Origin: Bacillota bacterium
GTDB lineage: Bacteria; Bacillota; Clostridia; Christensenellales; UMGS416
NCBI GenBank assembly: GCA_023398815.1
Contig: JAEWRW010000051.1
Span: 1-61,377, forward strand
Reading direction: 5' to 3'
DNA length: 61,377 nt
The notes beneath the pieces were generated by a model. The model was not told the DNA's origin, searched no databases, and saw only the letters and a list, made by a program, of their open reading frames with translations. Position 1 is the stretch's first letter; the number at the start of each line of letters is the position of its first letter. The translations under genes were made by a program, and so were the position numbers. Of the stretch, positions 25,018-33,549 are shown in pieces.

Positions 25018-25037
25018 GGGGGCCTAGTCCCCCTTTT
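25018..25037 (+). terminator. Terminator between lipoprotein and nitroreductase genes
   Basis: ggggg (25018-25022), loop cctagt, ccccc (25029-25033), then T4. The loop contains the stop codon of the leftward nitroreductase gene. Confidence 0.7.
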
Positions 25038-25566
25038 CCCCCTTGCCGCCGGGCAGATCCTTCACCCACAGCGTCATGCCGTCCTCCCACTGGGTGCGGG
25101 GCTCGTGCTCCTCGGCGGGGTAGCCCAGGTACACCGTGCCCAGCGGTTCCAGGTGGTCGGGCAGATTGAGGTGCGCCCTCAGCCGGTCTCCACCCTGCTT
25201 CAGGGGCCAGCAACCCAGCCACACCGCGCCAAGGCCCATCTCCACCGCGCCCAGCAGTATGTTTTCAATCGCGGCGGAGCAATCCTGCACCCAGAAATCC
25301 CTCGCCGCCAGTGGCATCATCCTGCGGCGGTCACCGCACACCACGATGGCCGCCGGCGCGCCGAAGCGCCCAAAGAGCGTGGCCGTACGCACCCGCTCCA
25401 TGGTGTCGGGGTCATTGGCCAGCAGAAAGACCCAGGGCTTGCGGTTGTGGGCCGAGGGCGCGGCGGCCCCCAGGCGCGCCAGTTCCTCCAGCTTCCCGGC
25501 CTCCACCGCGCGGTCCTGGTATTTGCGCACGCTGCGGCGGGCGTAGATGGCTTCCTTTACGTTCAT
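25024..25566 (-). CDS. Nitroreductase-family flavoprotein
   Basis: A 180-residue FMN-dependent oxidoreductase of the nitroreductase fold, which uses NAD(P)H to reduce nitro-compounds, quinones or flavins. The FMN-binding start RRSVRKYQDRAV (about 10-21), APSAHNRKPW (about 34-43) and the middle WVQDCSAAIENILLGAVEMGLGAVWLG block are family hallmarks. The start ATG 25566 has GGGAG upstream; in-frame upstream sequence (MFGVAQRAMSAEGSHP) is less likely. Physiological substrate unknown. Confidence 0.9.
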   Translation of the reverse strand: MNVKEAIYARRSVRKYQDRAVEAGKLEELARLGAAAPSAHNRKPWVFLLANDPDTMERVRTATLFGRFGAPAAIVVCGDRRRMMPLAARDFWVQDCSAAIENILLGAVEMGLGAVWLGCWPLKQGGDRLRAHLNLPDHLEPLGTVYLGYPAEEHEPRTQWEDGMTLWVKDLPGGKGEKGD

Positions 25567-25824
25567 GGGGTGGCTCCCTTCGGCGGACATTGCCCTTTGG
25601 GCGACACCGAACAAATGGAGTGGTCGGATTGTGCAGAGGATTTTCTTGTCCTGCTAGGCGGAAGAAGGAGCTTATGCCCCAGGGCATAGGCGACTGACGA
25701 CAACGCGGCAGGGCGAGAAAAGACCAAGCAAGACGGCCACTGGCTTTGTGCGGTGTTGCCTTAGGCCCATTCTAGCAGATTCGGCGGCCCTTGGCACCCC
25801 TGCTGCGCCCCGTTCGATTTGGGG

Positions 25825-25853
25825 TTGAAACCAAACCTCTCGAGCGGTATACT
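25825..25853 (+). promoter_or_regulatory. Promoter of the esterase-GNAT-phosphatase run
   Basis: TTGAAA (25825-25830), 17-base spacer, TATACT (25848-25853), about 44 bases before the esterase start. Confidence 0.8.
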
Positions 25854-25896
25854 GTTGCCAATTTCTCCCATCCAGGTGCCGGAAGGAGGGCCTGGC

Positions 25897-26916
25897 ATGC
25901 CCCACCGATGGACTGCCGCCGTGACTTTGCTATTGCTGTCAACGCTGCTGGCCGCCTGCGCCGCCCCGACGGGTGCCACTACTACGGTGGCAACCATTAC
26001 GCCTTCGCCAGCTGCGAGCACCACCGTGTCCCCCACTACGCCGGCTGCGACACATACGGCGCGGACGCCCTTACCGACGCCCACACCCAGCCCGACCCCT
26101 ACCCCCACGGTCTACCCGCCGCTGCGGGGGTCTCTGGAGCGCACCACCTTCCACAGCGACTTGCTGGAGCGTGACCTCAAGCTCAATATCTACCTCCCCG
26201 AGGGGTACGACGGAGACCGGCGCTTCCCGGTGCTCTATGTGCTGCACGGCTTCGGCGGCGACGCTGACAGCTGCCTGGAGAGCAACCAACTCCCCGAGCG
26301 AGCCGAAGAACTCATGGCGGCGGGCGACATTCCGCAGGCCATTCTGGTGTTCCCCTCCTTTGAGAACAGCTACCTCGTGAACACCGGTGACGAACCGGGC
26401 TTTGTGTCCTTTGGCAGCAGCGACCCCACCAGAGGCATCCAGACCGGGCCCTACGAGGATTACTTTGTGGACGAACTGATCCCCACCATCGACAAGTCCT
26501 ACCGCACCATCGCCAAGCGGTCGGGGCGGATGATCTGCGGGTTCTCCAGCGGGGGATTCGCGGCGCTGCACGTGGCTTTTCGTCACCCCGGCCTTTTCTG
26601 CCGGGTGGGCGGCCACAGCCCCGCCGTGGGGTGGAACGGCCTGCCCGTACCGGTGCTCTTCCCCACCCAGGAGAAGATTGCCAGTGATTACCCCAACGCA
26701 CTGGCCGCCACGGCGGACCTGACGGGGCTCTCGATCTTCATCGACTGCGGAGACCTCGACCCCTACGTGTACCAGGGCACCTATGAGCTCAGCCAGGCAC
26801 TAACCGGTAATAAAACCGCCGATTCCACCTATTTTGTGGGCAAGGGCGGGCACGATGACGCCTACACCAACGCCTACCTGGCCGATTACCTGCGATTCCT
26901 GCTGGGCGGGGAGTGA
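25897..26916 (+). CDS. Lipoprotein esterase (esterase D / PF00756 family)
   Basis: A 339-residue surface-anchored alpha/beta hydrolase. The signal ends in lipobox LLAAC with Cys21. A Thr/Pro-rich linker (about 22-75) follows, then the hydrolase domain with VLHGFGGD (117-123), nucleophile Ser218 in GFSSG, a likely acid in DCGDLDPYV (about 284-292) and catalytic His320 in KGGHDDAYTNA. Family members cut feruloyl, acetyl-xylan or S-formylglutathione esters; an exported form suggests a polysaccharide or lipid ester. ATG 25897 has GGAAGGAGGG 6 bases upstream. Confidence 0.88.
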   Translation: MPHRWTAAVTLLLLSTLLAACAAPTGATTTVATITPSPAASTTVSPTTPAATHTARTPLPTPTPSPTPTPTVYPPLRGSLERTTFHSDLLERDLKLNIYLPEGYDGDRRFPVLYVLHGFGGDADSCLESNQLPERAEELMAAGDIPQAILVFPSFENSYLVNTGDEPGFVSFGSSDPTRGIQTGPYEDYFVDELIPTIDKSYRTIAKRSGRMICGFSSGGFAALHVAFRHPGLFCRVGGHSPAVGWNGLPVPVLFPTQEKIASDYPNALAATADLTGLSIFIDCGDLDPYVYQGTYELSQALTGNKTADSTYFVGKGGHDDAYTNAYLADYLRFLLGGE

Positions 26917-26954
26917 ACCCGCGAACCCAACCAACCCGCAAAGGAGACAACGCC

Positions 26955-27542
26955 ATGCCTCTGCCTGAGCACCCCGGCACCCAAGTCATTGAGACCGCAC
27001 GGCTGCGCCTGCGCCGCTTCCGCATGGCGGACGCGCCAACGACCTTCGCAAACTGGACCAACAGCGCCGAGGTTTGCCGCCACCTGCAGTGGGGCCCCCA
27101 TGGCACGGTGCAAGCCACCCAGGATGTGCTGGAACGCTGGATTGCCCGCTACGATGGCCCCACCTGCTACCATTGGTGCATCGCCCTGCGTGGCAATGAC
27201 GAGGCCATTGGGGCGCTGGAGTTTGTGGGGTTCAATGAGCGCAACCGCTGGGCCGAGGTGGGTTACTGCCTGGGCCGGGCCTGGTGGGGCCAGGGCATCA
27301 TGCCCGAGGCACTGCGGGCGGTGGTGGACTTCTCCTTCACCCGCACGCCGCTCCACCGCATTGAGGCCCGCCACAGCGTGGCAAACCCCGCCAGCGGCCG
27401 GGTGATGGAGAAAGCCGGCCTGACCTATGAAGGCACAGCCCGCGGCCGTTCGCTGGTGCATGGGGCTTTTGTGGACACGGCCCAGTGGGCCATCCTGCGG
27501 GAGGACTGGCAGGCGACCCACCTCACGGCGAAGGAGGACTGA
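26955..27542 (+). CDS. GNAT acetyltransferase, RimJ/RimL type
   Basis: A 195-residue N-acetyltransferase with the RimJ/RimL layout: IETARLRLRRFRMADAP at about 13-29, AEVGYCLGRAWWGQGIMPEAL with the acetyl-CoA loop, and ARHSVANPASGRVMEKAGL near the end. Such enzymes acetylate N-termini or small amines; the target here is unknown. AAGGAG is 8 bases before ATG 26955. One base separates its stop from the next start, so the two are co-translated. Confidence 0.88.
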   Translation: MPLPEHPGTQVIETARLRLRRFRMADAPTTFANWTNSAEVCRHLQWGPHGTVQATQDVLERWIARYDGPTCYHWCIALRGNDEAIGALEFVGFNERNRWAEVGYCLGRAWWGQGIMPEALRAVVDFSFTRTPLHRIEARHSVANPASGRVMEKAGLTYEGTARGRSLVHGAFVDTAQWAILREDWQATHLTAKED

Positions 27543-27543
27543 C

Positions 27544-28170
27544 ATGCGTTTGTTGGTGTTGCGGCACGGGCAGTCGGAGGCAGACATACTGGGTGTGCAT
27601 GAGGGTCGAGCCGACTACCCCCTGACAGCGCTGGGGCTGGAGCAGGCCGAGCGCGCGGCCCGTTGGATTGCCGGGCGCTACCCGGTGAACGCCGTGTGGA
27701 GCAGCCCCCTGCAGCGGGCATTGGCCACCGCCCGGTTGGTGGCGGCTGCCACCGGTGCACCGCTTGTGGTGGAGCGAGACCTGCGGGAGCATGACAACGG
27801 CCTGCTGGCGGGCCTCACCCGCGAGGAGGCCGCCCGCCTCTACCCCCGGGTGGAGGGGCTGCCTCCGCACCAGGCGGCATATGGGCAGGAGCCGCCGCTC
27901 GCCTTTCGCGCCCGGGCCGAGGAGCTCTTTGCCCGCCTGCTCGCGGAGAGCGGCCCCGACGACACGGTGGTGGTCGTCAGCCACGGCGGTACCATCGATC
28001 AGCTTACCCGCTGCCTTCTGCGCCTGCCTTTTGACGGCGATGTGAGCTTCACCACCGGCGACACTGGCCTGCACGAATGGGTGTGTCAGCCGGGCTCACG
28101 CCGCGTGGTGCGTGCCAACAGCCAGGAGCACTTGTCGGGGCTTGACTCAGGCTTACCTGGCGGGGAATAG
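27544..28170 (+). CDS. Histidine phosphatase (phosphoglycerate-mutase-like)
   Basis: A 208-residue member of the histidine phosphatase superfamily. The phospho-accepting His8 is in LVLRHGQSEAD (5-15), Arg in SSPLQRALATA (about 56-66), and the second His in VVVSHGGTIDQL (about 146-157). Cobalamin, phosphoserine or sugar phosphatases share this pattern, so the substrate is not decided. The start is one base after the GNAT stop, behind AAGGAGG. Confidence 0.9.
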   Translation: MRLLVLRHGQSEADILGVHEGRADYPLTALGLEQAERAARWIAGRYPVNAVWSSPLQRALATARLVAAATGAPLVVERDLREHDNGLLAGLTREEAARLYPRVEGLPPHQAAYGQEPPLAFRARAEELFARLLAESGPDDTVVVVSHGGTIDQLTRCLLRLPFDGDVSFTTGDTGLHEWVCQPGSRRVVRANSQEHLSGLDSGLPGGE

Positions 28171-28270
28171 GCCGTTGGGGCACGCGCGGGGAGCGGACAA
28201 AACGCCGGATGAAAAGACATGACTTTTCCAGCACCGCTCGTGTACGATACTCCCTGAAGGAGGAACGCCT

Positions 28271-29746
28271 GTGAACTGGATACAGAGCCTGTCGAGAGCC
28301 CTTCCATACATCGAGGGCAACTTGACCAAAGACATTAGCGTGGAGCAGATCGCAAGCCACGCTTATACGTCAAGTTCACATTTTCAGTTCGTTTTTCATG
28401 TGGTGATGGGCATAACCGTCGGTGAGTACATCCGCAACAGGCGGTTGAGTTTGGCCGCGCAGGATTTGTTGCGACCCAACAGTAAAATCATCGACGTGGC
28501 GATGCGCTATCAGTACGATACGCAGGAGAGTTTCTCCAAAGCGTTTACGCGGTTCCATGGCGTGCCGCCATCGAAGATGCGGCGAGGGCAGGCGCGGCAA
28601 TTTCATCCGCTCACCATCCAAGTAACGATACAGGGGGGATTTGACGTGTCACAAAACCTGATTGATGAATTCCATTTGGTCGATTGGAGCGACATCGACG
28701 GGCAAAAGGACGAGAAGGTGACCGACGCCGAGAAATACAACAGGATTGTTGGCTGGGCGCGAAGGGCAAGGGGGCAAAACCCCGGTGTCTTTGATGCGCT
28801 GACCGAATGGATCCTGGACGATTCCCAATGGAAGGACGAGGCACTCGCCGAAAACGAGCAGATTTTGATGCACGGCGTGTTCGCGCGGTTCAGGGAGCAA
28901 AATGCTCGGCTCCGGGCGTACTTGAAAGAGTTGGAATCCTCCGGCGTGGTGAATGCCCCTGTGTTTGGGGCGTTGGACCGGTTTGACGACGAATTGGCGG
29001 GGGCATGCCACGATGACTTGCTGCGCGAAGCGGTCTCCAGAGTGTTTGCTGACTTTTCAACAATGCGGGAGCGCAGCGTACGGGAGACCATAGCGGGAAG
29101 CAAGACCGGCCCCACCGGCACCGACAGCGTGGAACGATTCGGCTATCTCAATGTCCTGAAAGACTGTGACGCTCAGGTGCAGTGGGCGTTGTTTATGCCC
29201 GGCGTGGTGGAGGAGCAGCAAAAGGGCTTTCGGGTGGAGCGCTTTGCATACGAAAAAATGCCCGCCATGCGCTTCCTCGGGCGGGAAGACGGTAGCCTGG
29301 AGAATTTAGTGGTTCGCAAACAGCTTTTCCGCACGCTGGACGCCATGAACGAGCACAAGTCGGACTTTGACTATGATGTTTTGCTGATGCACCATTACGG
29401 GTTGGGCGTGGATGTTGGCCCGTGGCACGGCGTTTGGGGGCGGTTTATGAAAGCGGACACCCCCGTGCCCGAAGGATTCCTTCATTTCGACTTCGTGCCT
29501 CACAACGATGGCAAGGCAGGCCCGCCGTACCGCTCGCAGTTTGCGTTCGCCACCTTCTCCGGCGATACCAGCGCCATGCACAAGCGCGAGGGGTATGACA
29601 GCGACGCGATGTACGACGTCACAAGAAACATCATCCTCGGTCAAGGGGTCGGCATCCCGTACCCCAATAAATACTGGACGGCGGAAGTATTTCTGGATGG
29701 GTGCGACAAAGATGGCACCGCTTACCTGTTTAGTGTGGAGCTATAA
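28271..29746 (+). CDS. AraC-type regulator with a GyrI-like effector domain
   Basis: A 491-residue protein beginning with an AraC/XylS double HTH (about 5-103; DISVEQIASHAYTSSSHFQFVF is the first reading helix region, KIIDVAMRYQYDTQESFSKAF the second). A long helical middle (about 120-290) follows, then a C-terminal small-molecule-binding domain similar to GyrI/AraE_bind (about 310-491, RVERFAYEKMPAMRFLGRE). This layout is common in Firmicutes drug or metabolite sensors. Start is GTG 28271 with AAGGAGG 7 bases upstream. No target gene is obvious; the nearest carrier (29877-31250) is convergent. Confidence 0.85.
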   Translation: MNWIQSLSRALPYIEGNLTKDISVEQIASHAYTSSSHFQFVFHVVMGITVGEYIRNRRLSLAAQDLLRPNSKIIDVAMRYQYDTQESFSKAFTRFHGVPPSKMRRGQARQFHPLTIQVTIQGGFDVSQNLIDEFHLVDWSDIDGQKDEKVTDAEKYNRIVGWARRARGQNPGVFDALTEWILDDSQWKDEALAENEQILMHGVFARFREQNARLRAYLKELESSGVVNAPVFGALDRFDDELAGACHDDLLREAVSRVFADFSTMRERSVRETIAGSKTGPTGTDSVERFGYLNVLKDCDAQVQWALFMPGVVEEQQKGFRVERFAYEKMPAMRFLGREDGSLENLVVRKQLFRTLDAMNEHKSDFDYDVLLMHHYGLGVDVGPWHGVWGRFMKADTPVPEGFLHFDFVPHNDGKAGPPYRSQFAFATFSGDTSAMHKREGYDSDAMYDVTRNIILGQGVGIPYPNKYWTAEVFLDGCDKDGTAYLFSVEL

Positions 29747-29876
29747 GGCGTGCAGGAAGCGTTTCGCGTACCGGCCAAACAGTACAGGAAGCGCCAACTC
29801 CCATTTGCGCAGGCATGGCAGCCACTGACGCTCACCACGGCTGCGCGGAAGTTTTGGCGGGGGCTGGCGGCCCTCG

Positions 29877-31250
29877 CTACTTCTTTGCCGCCAGCAGCTG
29901 ACGGAACATGGTGCGCACCGGCACGTCGCCCTCCCGCCGCATCAGGGGCAGGAACACCAGCACGATGCCCAGGCGCGTGACGACCGACAGGCCCACCACC
30001 AGCTTGTACCGGTCGGGCTGGCCGCCCAGGAACGTGTGCCCCGCCCCGTACCAGCCCTGCAGCCAATCGAGCAGCGCGCCGCCCAGCAGCACCCCCAGGA
30101 ACGCGCCGGCCAGCGACACAATGCAGGAGAACACCGCCACATAGGTGGGCCGCTGGTCATCGGCCGAAGCCGTCAGCAGCACATTGGTGGCGGCCACGTT
30201 GCTGGCCGACCAGAACGCCGCGCCGATGACGCTGTGCAAGAGCAACGGCCACACCGCGTTCTGGGTCTGCCCGGCAAAGAACGCCGGCGTCACCGCCGCC
30301 ACCACGCAGCTCACCCACAGGATGGGGTGGGTGCCGAAGCGGTCAATGAGCTTGCCCCATTGGGAGATGACCAGCACCGCGATGAGCGCCGCGGCAATCT
30401 GCCCATAGAGGGTGAGCTCCATAAAGCTCAGGCCCATGAAGAGGGCGTAACGTGCCAGATAGGGCCCGCAGATGTTGGCGGTGAAGTTCCACGCCGTCCA
30501 GAAAAGCAGAAAGAGGAAGAACGGCCGGTCGGCCACAATCTGGCGGAGCACCCGCCCCAGGTGCACCTTGGTGGGCGGGGTCTTGTGCACCTCCTGCACG
30601 CCGATGAAGCAGAGCATATCCATGACGCCCAGAATACCGGCCATCACGAACACGATGGTATAGTTGAGGGTGGAAGGGATGTGGTCGAGCAGCCAGGCCG
30701 TCAGCAGGCCGATGAGCACGGCGGTGATGTTGCTGAAGCCATCGCGGATGGAAAGCCACCGCCCCCGGATGCCGATGGGCACGAGATCCGCCAGCCACGG
30801 GGTAAAGCTCACGTTGATGAACGACCCCGACGCCGCCGACACGCCGATCAAGAAAATGACGATCCACAGCCGCAGGGGCGCGGGCTCCATGGGCACAAAG
30901 AACGGCACCAGGCCGATGACCAGCCACAGTGCGCGGCAGATGATGCCATAGGTCAGGATGTATTGCTTGCGTTTCTGGGTGCGGCTCACCAGCATGGCCG
31001 CCGGAATCTGCATGAGCGACGCCGCCAGCGGGATGCCCGTGAGCAGCCCGTACTCAAAGTCCGTCGCCCCCAGTGCGGCGGCATAGCCAGTCAGGGCGTT
31101 GCCCGACACCGTCACGCCGTACAGGTTCCCCAGGATGTTGGCGAGGATCATGAAGGTGATGCTGCGCCGAATGGCGGGCGGCAGGCCCTCCTCCTCATAA
31201 AGCGTGGCGAAGGGCGACCGCAGCCGGCCCCGTCCGATTCGTCCGATCAT
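29877..31250 (-). CDS. MFS transporter
   Basis: A 457-residue protein with about twelve transmembrane helices and the major-facilitator signature in loop 2-3 (SRTQKRKQYILTYG) and after helix 6. The central loop contains VHKTPPTKVHLGRVLRQIV. Substrate unknown; weak resemblance to sugar or drug carriers of Clostridia. Start ATG 31250 behind AGAGG. Region 29747-29876 between the convergent genes contains no clear terminator or gene. Confidence 0.85.
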   Translation of the reverse strand: MIGRIGRGRLRSPFATLYEEEGLPPAIRRSITFMILANILGNLYGVTVSGNALTGYAAALGATDFEYGLLTGIPLAASLMQIPAAMLVSRTQKRKQYILTYGIICRALWLVIGLVPFFVPMEPAPLRLWIVIFLIGVSAASGSFINVSFTPWLADLVPIGIRGRWLSIRDGFSNITAVLIGLLTAWLLDHIPSTLNYTIVFVMAGILGVMDMLCFIGVQEVHKTPPTKVHLGRVLRQIVADRPFFLFLLFWTAWNFTANICGPYLARYALFMGLSFMELTLYGQIAAALIAVLVISQWGKLIDRFGTHPILWVSCVVAAVTPAFFAGQTQNAVWPLLLHSVIGAAFWSASNVAATNVLLTASADDQRPTYVAVFSCIVSLAGAFLGVLLGGALLDWLQGWYGAGHTFLGGQPDRYKLVVGLSVVTRLGIVLVFLPLMRREGDVPVRTMFRQLLAAKK

Positions 31251-31344
31251 GGGAACCTCTCTGTTCTCACAGTCTGCGCGTTTAGCACACCTTATCCTAA
31301 TACAGCCGACGCCGCCTTGCAACAGGAAAACGACGTGGACCGGG

Positions 31345-31797
31345 CTAGACGAAGGAAAGCGTCATTTCTTCCCCATCGCTGGTGAAACCGAACTTGCTGT
31401 ACACCCGCCGCCCCTCGGCCGTGGCGTGCAAGGCGACCTTGCCGCAGCCCCGGGCACGGGCTTCCTCCAGCAGCCGGGCAAAGAGCGCCGCCGCCAGCCC
31501 CTGCCCACGGTGGGTGGGCTCGGTGTACATGTTGAGGATGTAGCCCACCCTACCCGTGGGGTTGCTCCAATTGGGCGCAAGCTCTTGGAACGACAACCCG
31601 CTGGTGGCCACCACCGCGTCGTCCTCCACCGCCACCCAGGCCACGAAGGACCCGTCGGCCAGAGCCCGGGCGAGGTATTCCCCCGTCGCCGCCGGCAACC
31701 CCGCCGGCTCGTCGCCCTCGTTGATCCCCCGCAGGAACTGCAGCCGCAGGGCCGAGAGAGCAGCCGCGTCCGCCACCGTGGCCCGCCGAATATCCAT
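31345..31797 (-). CDS. GNAT acetyltransferase
   Basis: A 150-residue GNAT enzyme starting MDIRRATVADAAALSALR. Acetyl-CoA binding is shown by YILNMYTEPTHRGQGLAAAL (about 96-115), where RGQGLA is the pyrophosphate loop, and ALHATAEGRRVYSKFGF near the end. Acceptor unknown. Start ATG 31797 behind GGGGAGGA; an extended -10 (TGG-TATACT, minus strand, 31824-31829) lies 27 bases upstream. Confidence 0.88.
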   Translation of the reverse strand: MDIRRATVADAAALSALRLQFLRGINEGDEPAGLPAATGEYLARALADGSFVAWVAVEDDAVVATSGLSFQELAPNWSNPTGRVGYILNMYTEPTHRGQGLAAALFARLLEEARARGCGKVALHATAEGRRVYSKFGFTSDGEEMTLSFV

Positions 31798-31881
31798 ATT
31801 CCGTTCCTCCCCATGTTTTGCCCAGTATACCAGCATCTTGTTAAAAAAGTCGATACCGGCAAGAATCAAAAGAACCGAGCG

Positions 31882-31945
31882 CCCCATCGCAACACTGCGT
31901 GTTGCTCACCCTGCTCTCAACGATTCTATAGAATCGTATGCCGCA
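31882..31945 (-). repeat. Plug-in hairpin module, partial, copy 4
   Basis: Reverse orientation: gcaacactgcgtgttgc and acgattctatagaatcgt hairpins are kept; the outer stem is no longer complementary. It forms the outer end of the left array that precedes the NusG gene. Confidence 0.6.
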
Positions 31946-32052
31946 ACGTCAGACGCCCCGGAAGGGCGTCCAACCCAAGCGCCGTAAGTACGGACGCTAT
32001 GCGTCGTACTAGCTGCACGAGGCGGCGTAAGGCGCGCCGGGCGGGACTGAGA

Positions 32053-32262
32053 GTCGGCGACATGTGCGGCGAATCAGCACGCCGGGCTGGTCGCACGCTT
32101 TGCGTGCTGCTCGCCCGTGCAACCGGGATGCGTGCAAAACCGTCACGCCGTGGCTGGTCGCAGCCTTCGGCTGCTGCTCGCCCAAGCATCCCGGAAGGCA
32201 TTGCTGCACAATGCCTTAGCGCCTGGGCTGGTCGTTCGCTTCGCGAACTGCTCGCCTATGCA
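32053..32262 (-). repeat. Left array: hairpin B remnant and three GGCTGGTC units
   Basis: A hairpin-B remnant (gtcggcgacatgtgcggcgaatc, 32053-32074) is followed by three units with constant flanks and different stems: gcacgc/gcgtgc (32093-32107), gcagcc/ggctgc (32160-32174), gttcgc/gcgaac (32234-32248). The loops are ttt, ttc, ttc. No gene is seen in 31830-32560. Confidence 0.75.
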
Positions 32263-32379
32263 TCCTAGATGGCGCGTGAGGCGTGAACGGCGATCTGGCC
32301 ATAACGAGAACAAGCACTTTGAATCGCGGCTGTCGCAACCGCGGCCAGGCTGCATGGGCGAGCAGTCCAAACCGCCTGG

Positions 32380-32490
32380 ATGGCGGTATGACCGACGGCA
32401 CCGGGGTGCAACCGCAGGGTGCACCCAGCCCGCACGATGCGGGCGAGGTGCCGGGAAGGGTGCTGGAACGGCACGACCGGCCAGACGCGA
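32380..32490 (+). repeat. 110-base repeat, left copy of an inverted pair
   Basis: Runs from ggatggcggtatgaccg to ccagacgcg. It is nearly identical to the reverse complement of 37848-37957. It contains hairpins gcacc/ggtgc, gcccgca/tgcgggc and gtgccg/cggcac. Confidence 0.8.
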
Positions 32491-32574
32491 AAGGCTGGCG
32501 ACTTTGTCGACAGCCTATACCAGAGTGCGCCAGTGGGAAAAAGAGCGCTAACCATCGCAATGGCCCGTGAATTT

Positions 32575-32583
32575 TGGTACAAT
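32575..32583 (+). promoter_or_regulatory. Extended -10 promoter for the NusG-II/Gx operon
   Basis: TGG-TACAAT at 32575-32583, with no clear -35, 20 bases before the start codon. Confidence 0.5.
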
Positions 32584-32602
32584 GGGGCGAACAGGGGGTT
32601 CC

Positions 32603-33004
32603 ATGATCCGTCGAGTGTTTGGTTGGCTCCGTTGGGGCGATTTTCTCATTGTGGCGCTGGCTGTACTGCTGGCCGTGGGGGCCACGGCAGTGGGCGCTGG
32701 CAGCCGCGCGGCCGGCGGGGCCGTCTCGGCCGAGGTGTACCAGAACGGCAAGCTCGTGCGGCTCATCAACCTCACCACCCTGACCGTGCCGCAGGCCTTT
32801 GAGCTCGACGGCGAGTACCACAACCACATCGTGGCCGAACAGGGCCGCATTCGCTTTGACGATGCCGACTGCCCCGACCGCACCTGTGTCAACACTGGGT
32901 GGATCAGCCGCCCGGGGCAGATTTCTGCCTGCGTGCCCAACCGGGTGCTTGTGAAGATTGTCAGCGCCCAGGCCGACGGGGAGGAGGACGTGATCGCGCG
33001 ATGA
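32603..33004 (+). CDS. NusG domain II-containing membrane-anchored protein
   Basis: A 133-residue protein with one N-terminal transmembrane helix (about 10-32) and an external NusG-II-like domain carrying the family pattern DCPDRTCVNTG...SACVPNRV with three conserved Cys. It starts at ATG 32603 (AGGGGG upstream) and its stop overlaps the next gene (ATGA). In Clostridia this protein is regularly encoded with a Gx transporter, and similar pairs occur as eetA/eetB in flavin-based electron-transfer loci of Listeria and lactobacilli. Here no ndh2 or FMN-transferase gene is nearby, so that role is only a possibility. Confidence 0.85.
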   Translation: MIRRVFGWLRWGDFLIVALAVLLAVGATAVGAGSRAAGGAVSAEVYQNGKLVRLINLTTLTVPQAFELDGEYHNHIVAEQGRIRFDDADCPDRTCVNTGWISRPGQISACVPNRVLVKIVSAQADGEEDVIAR

Positions 33005-33549
33005 AATTCTCCGCCCGCAAGCTCACGCAACTGGCCCTGCTGACCGCCGTAGCCGCGGCCCTCTCGGCGTTGGAGCGGTTCCTGCCGCTGGAGACGCTGG
33101 TGCCGCTGCCGGGCGTCAAGCTGGGGCTGGCCAACATCGTCACCATGTTTGCCCTCTTCTTCCTGGACATGCCCTCGGCGGTGGCCATCGTGGGGGCGCG
33201 ATGCCTGTTGGGGGCCCTGATGGGTGGGGGCGTCACGGGCCTGGCGTTCTCGCTGGCCGGGTCGTACCTGGCGCTCTTTGTCATGCTCGGCCTCAAGCAG
33301 GGGTACGGGCGGGCGTTCTCGCTCTTTGGCGTGAGCGTGGGCGGGGCCGCCGCCCATAACCTGGGTCAGGTGCTGGTGGCCGCCATCGTTCTGGGCGACG
33401 TCGGCATCTTCGCCTATCTGCCGGTGTTGATGGCTGCGGGCTTGGCGACCGGCGCACTGACCGCCGCCGTCTCCATTCCGTTCTTCCACAAATTCGGGGC
33501 CGCAGCCCGGGCGGCAGGGAGGATCACCAATGAACGCAAACCGCGCTAG
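33001..33549 (+). CDS. Gx transporter family protein (HepS-I-like membrane protein)
   Basis: A 182-residue membrane protein with about five helices, often annotated as heptaprenyl diphosphate synthase component I but built like an ECF-type S component. Typical blocks are ALSALERFLP near 21-30, PGVKLGLANIVTMFALF near 37-53, and ARCLLGALMGGG near 67-78. It is translationally coupled to the NusG-II protein and overlaps the amidase start by 20 bases, so all three are probably on one mRNA. Substrate unknown. Confidence 0.85.
   Translation: MKFSARKLTQLALLTAVAAALSALERFLPLETLVPLPGVKLGLANIVTMFALFFLDMPSAVAIVGARCLLGALMGGGVTGLAFSLAGSYLALFVMLGLKQGYGRAFSLFGVSVGGAAAHNLGQVLVAAIVLGDVGIFAYLPVLMAAGLATGALTAAVSIPFFHKFGAAARAAGRITNERKPR

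Noticed and set aside
31880..32560. Protein-coding genes in the repeat arrays (several open frames of 60-200 codons)
   Set aside because: The frames cross hairpin repeats, lack ribosome sites and have Arg/Ser/Pro-biased composition.
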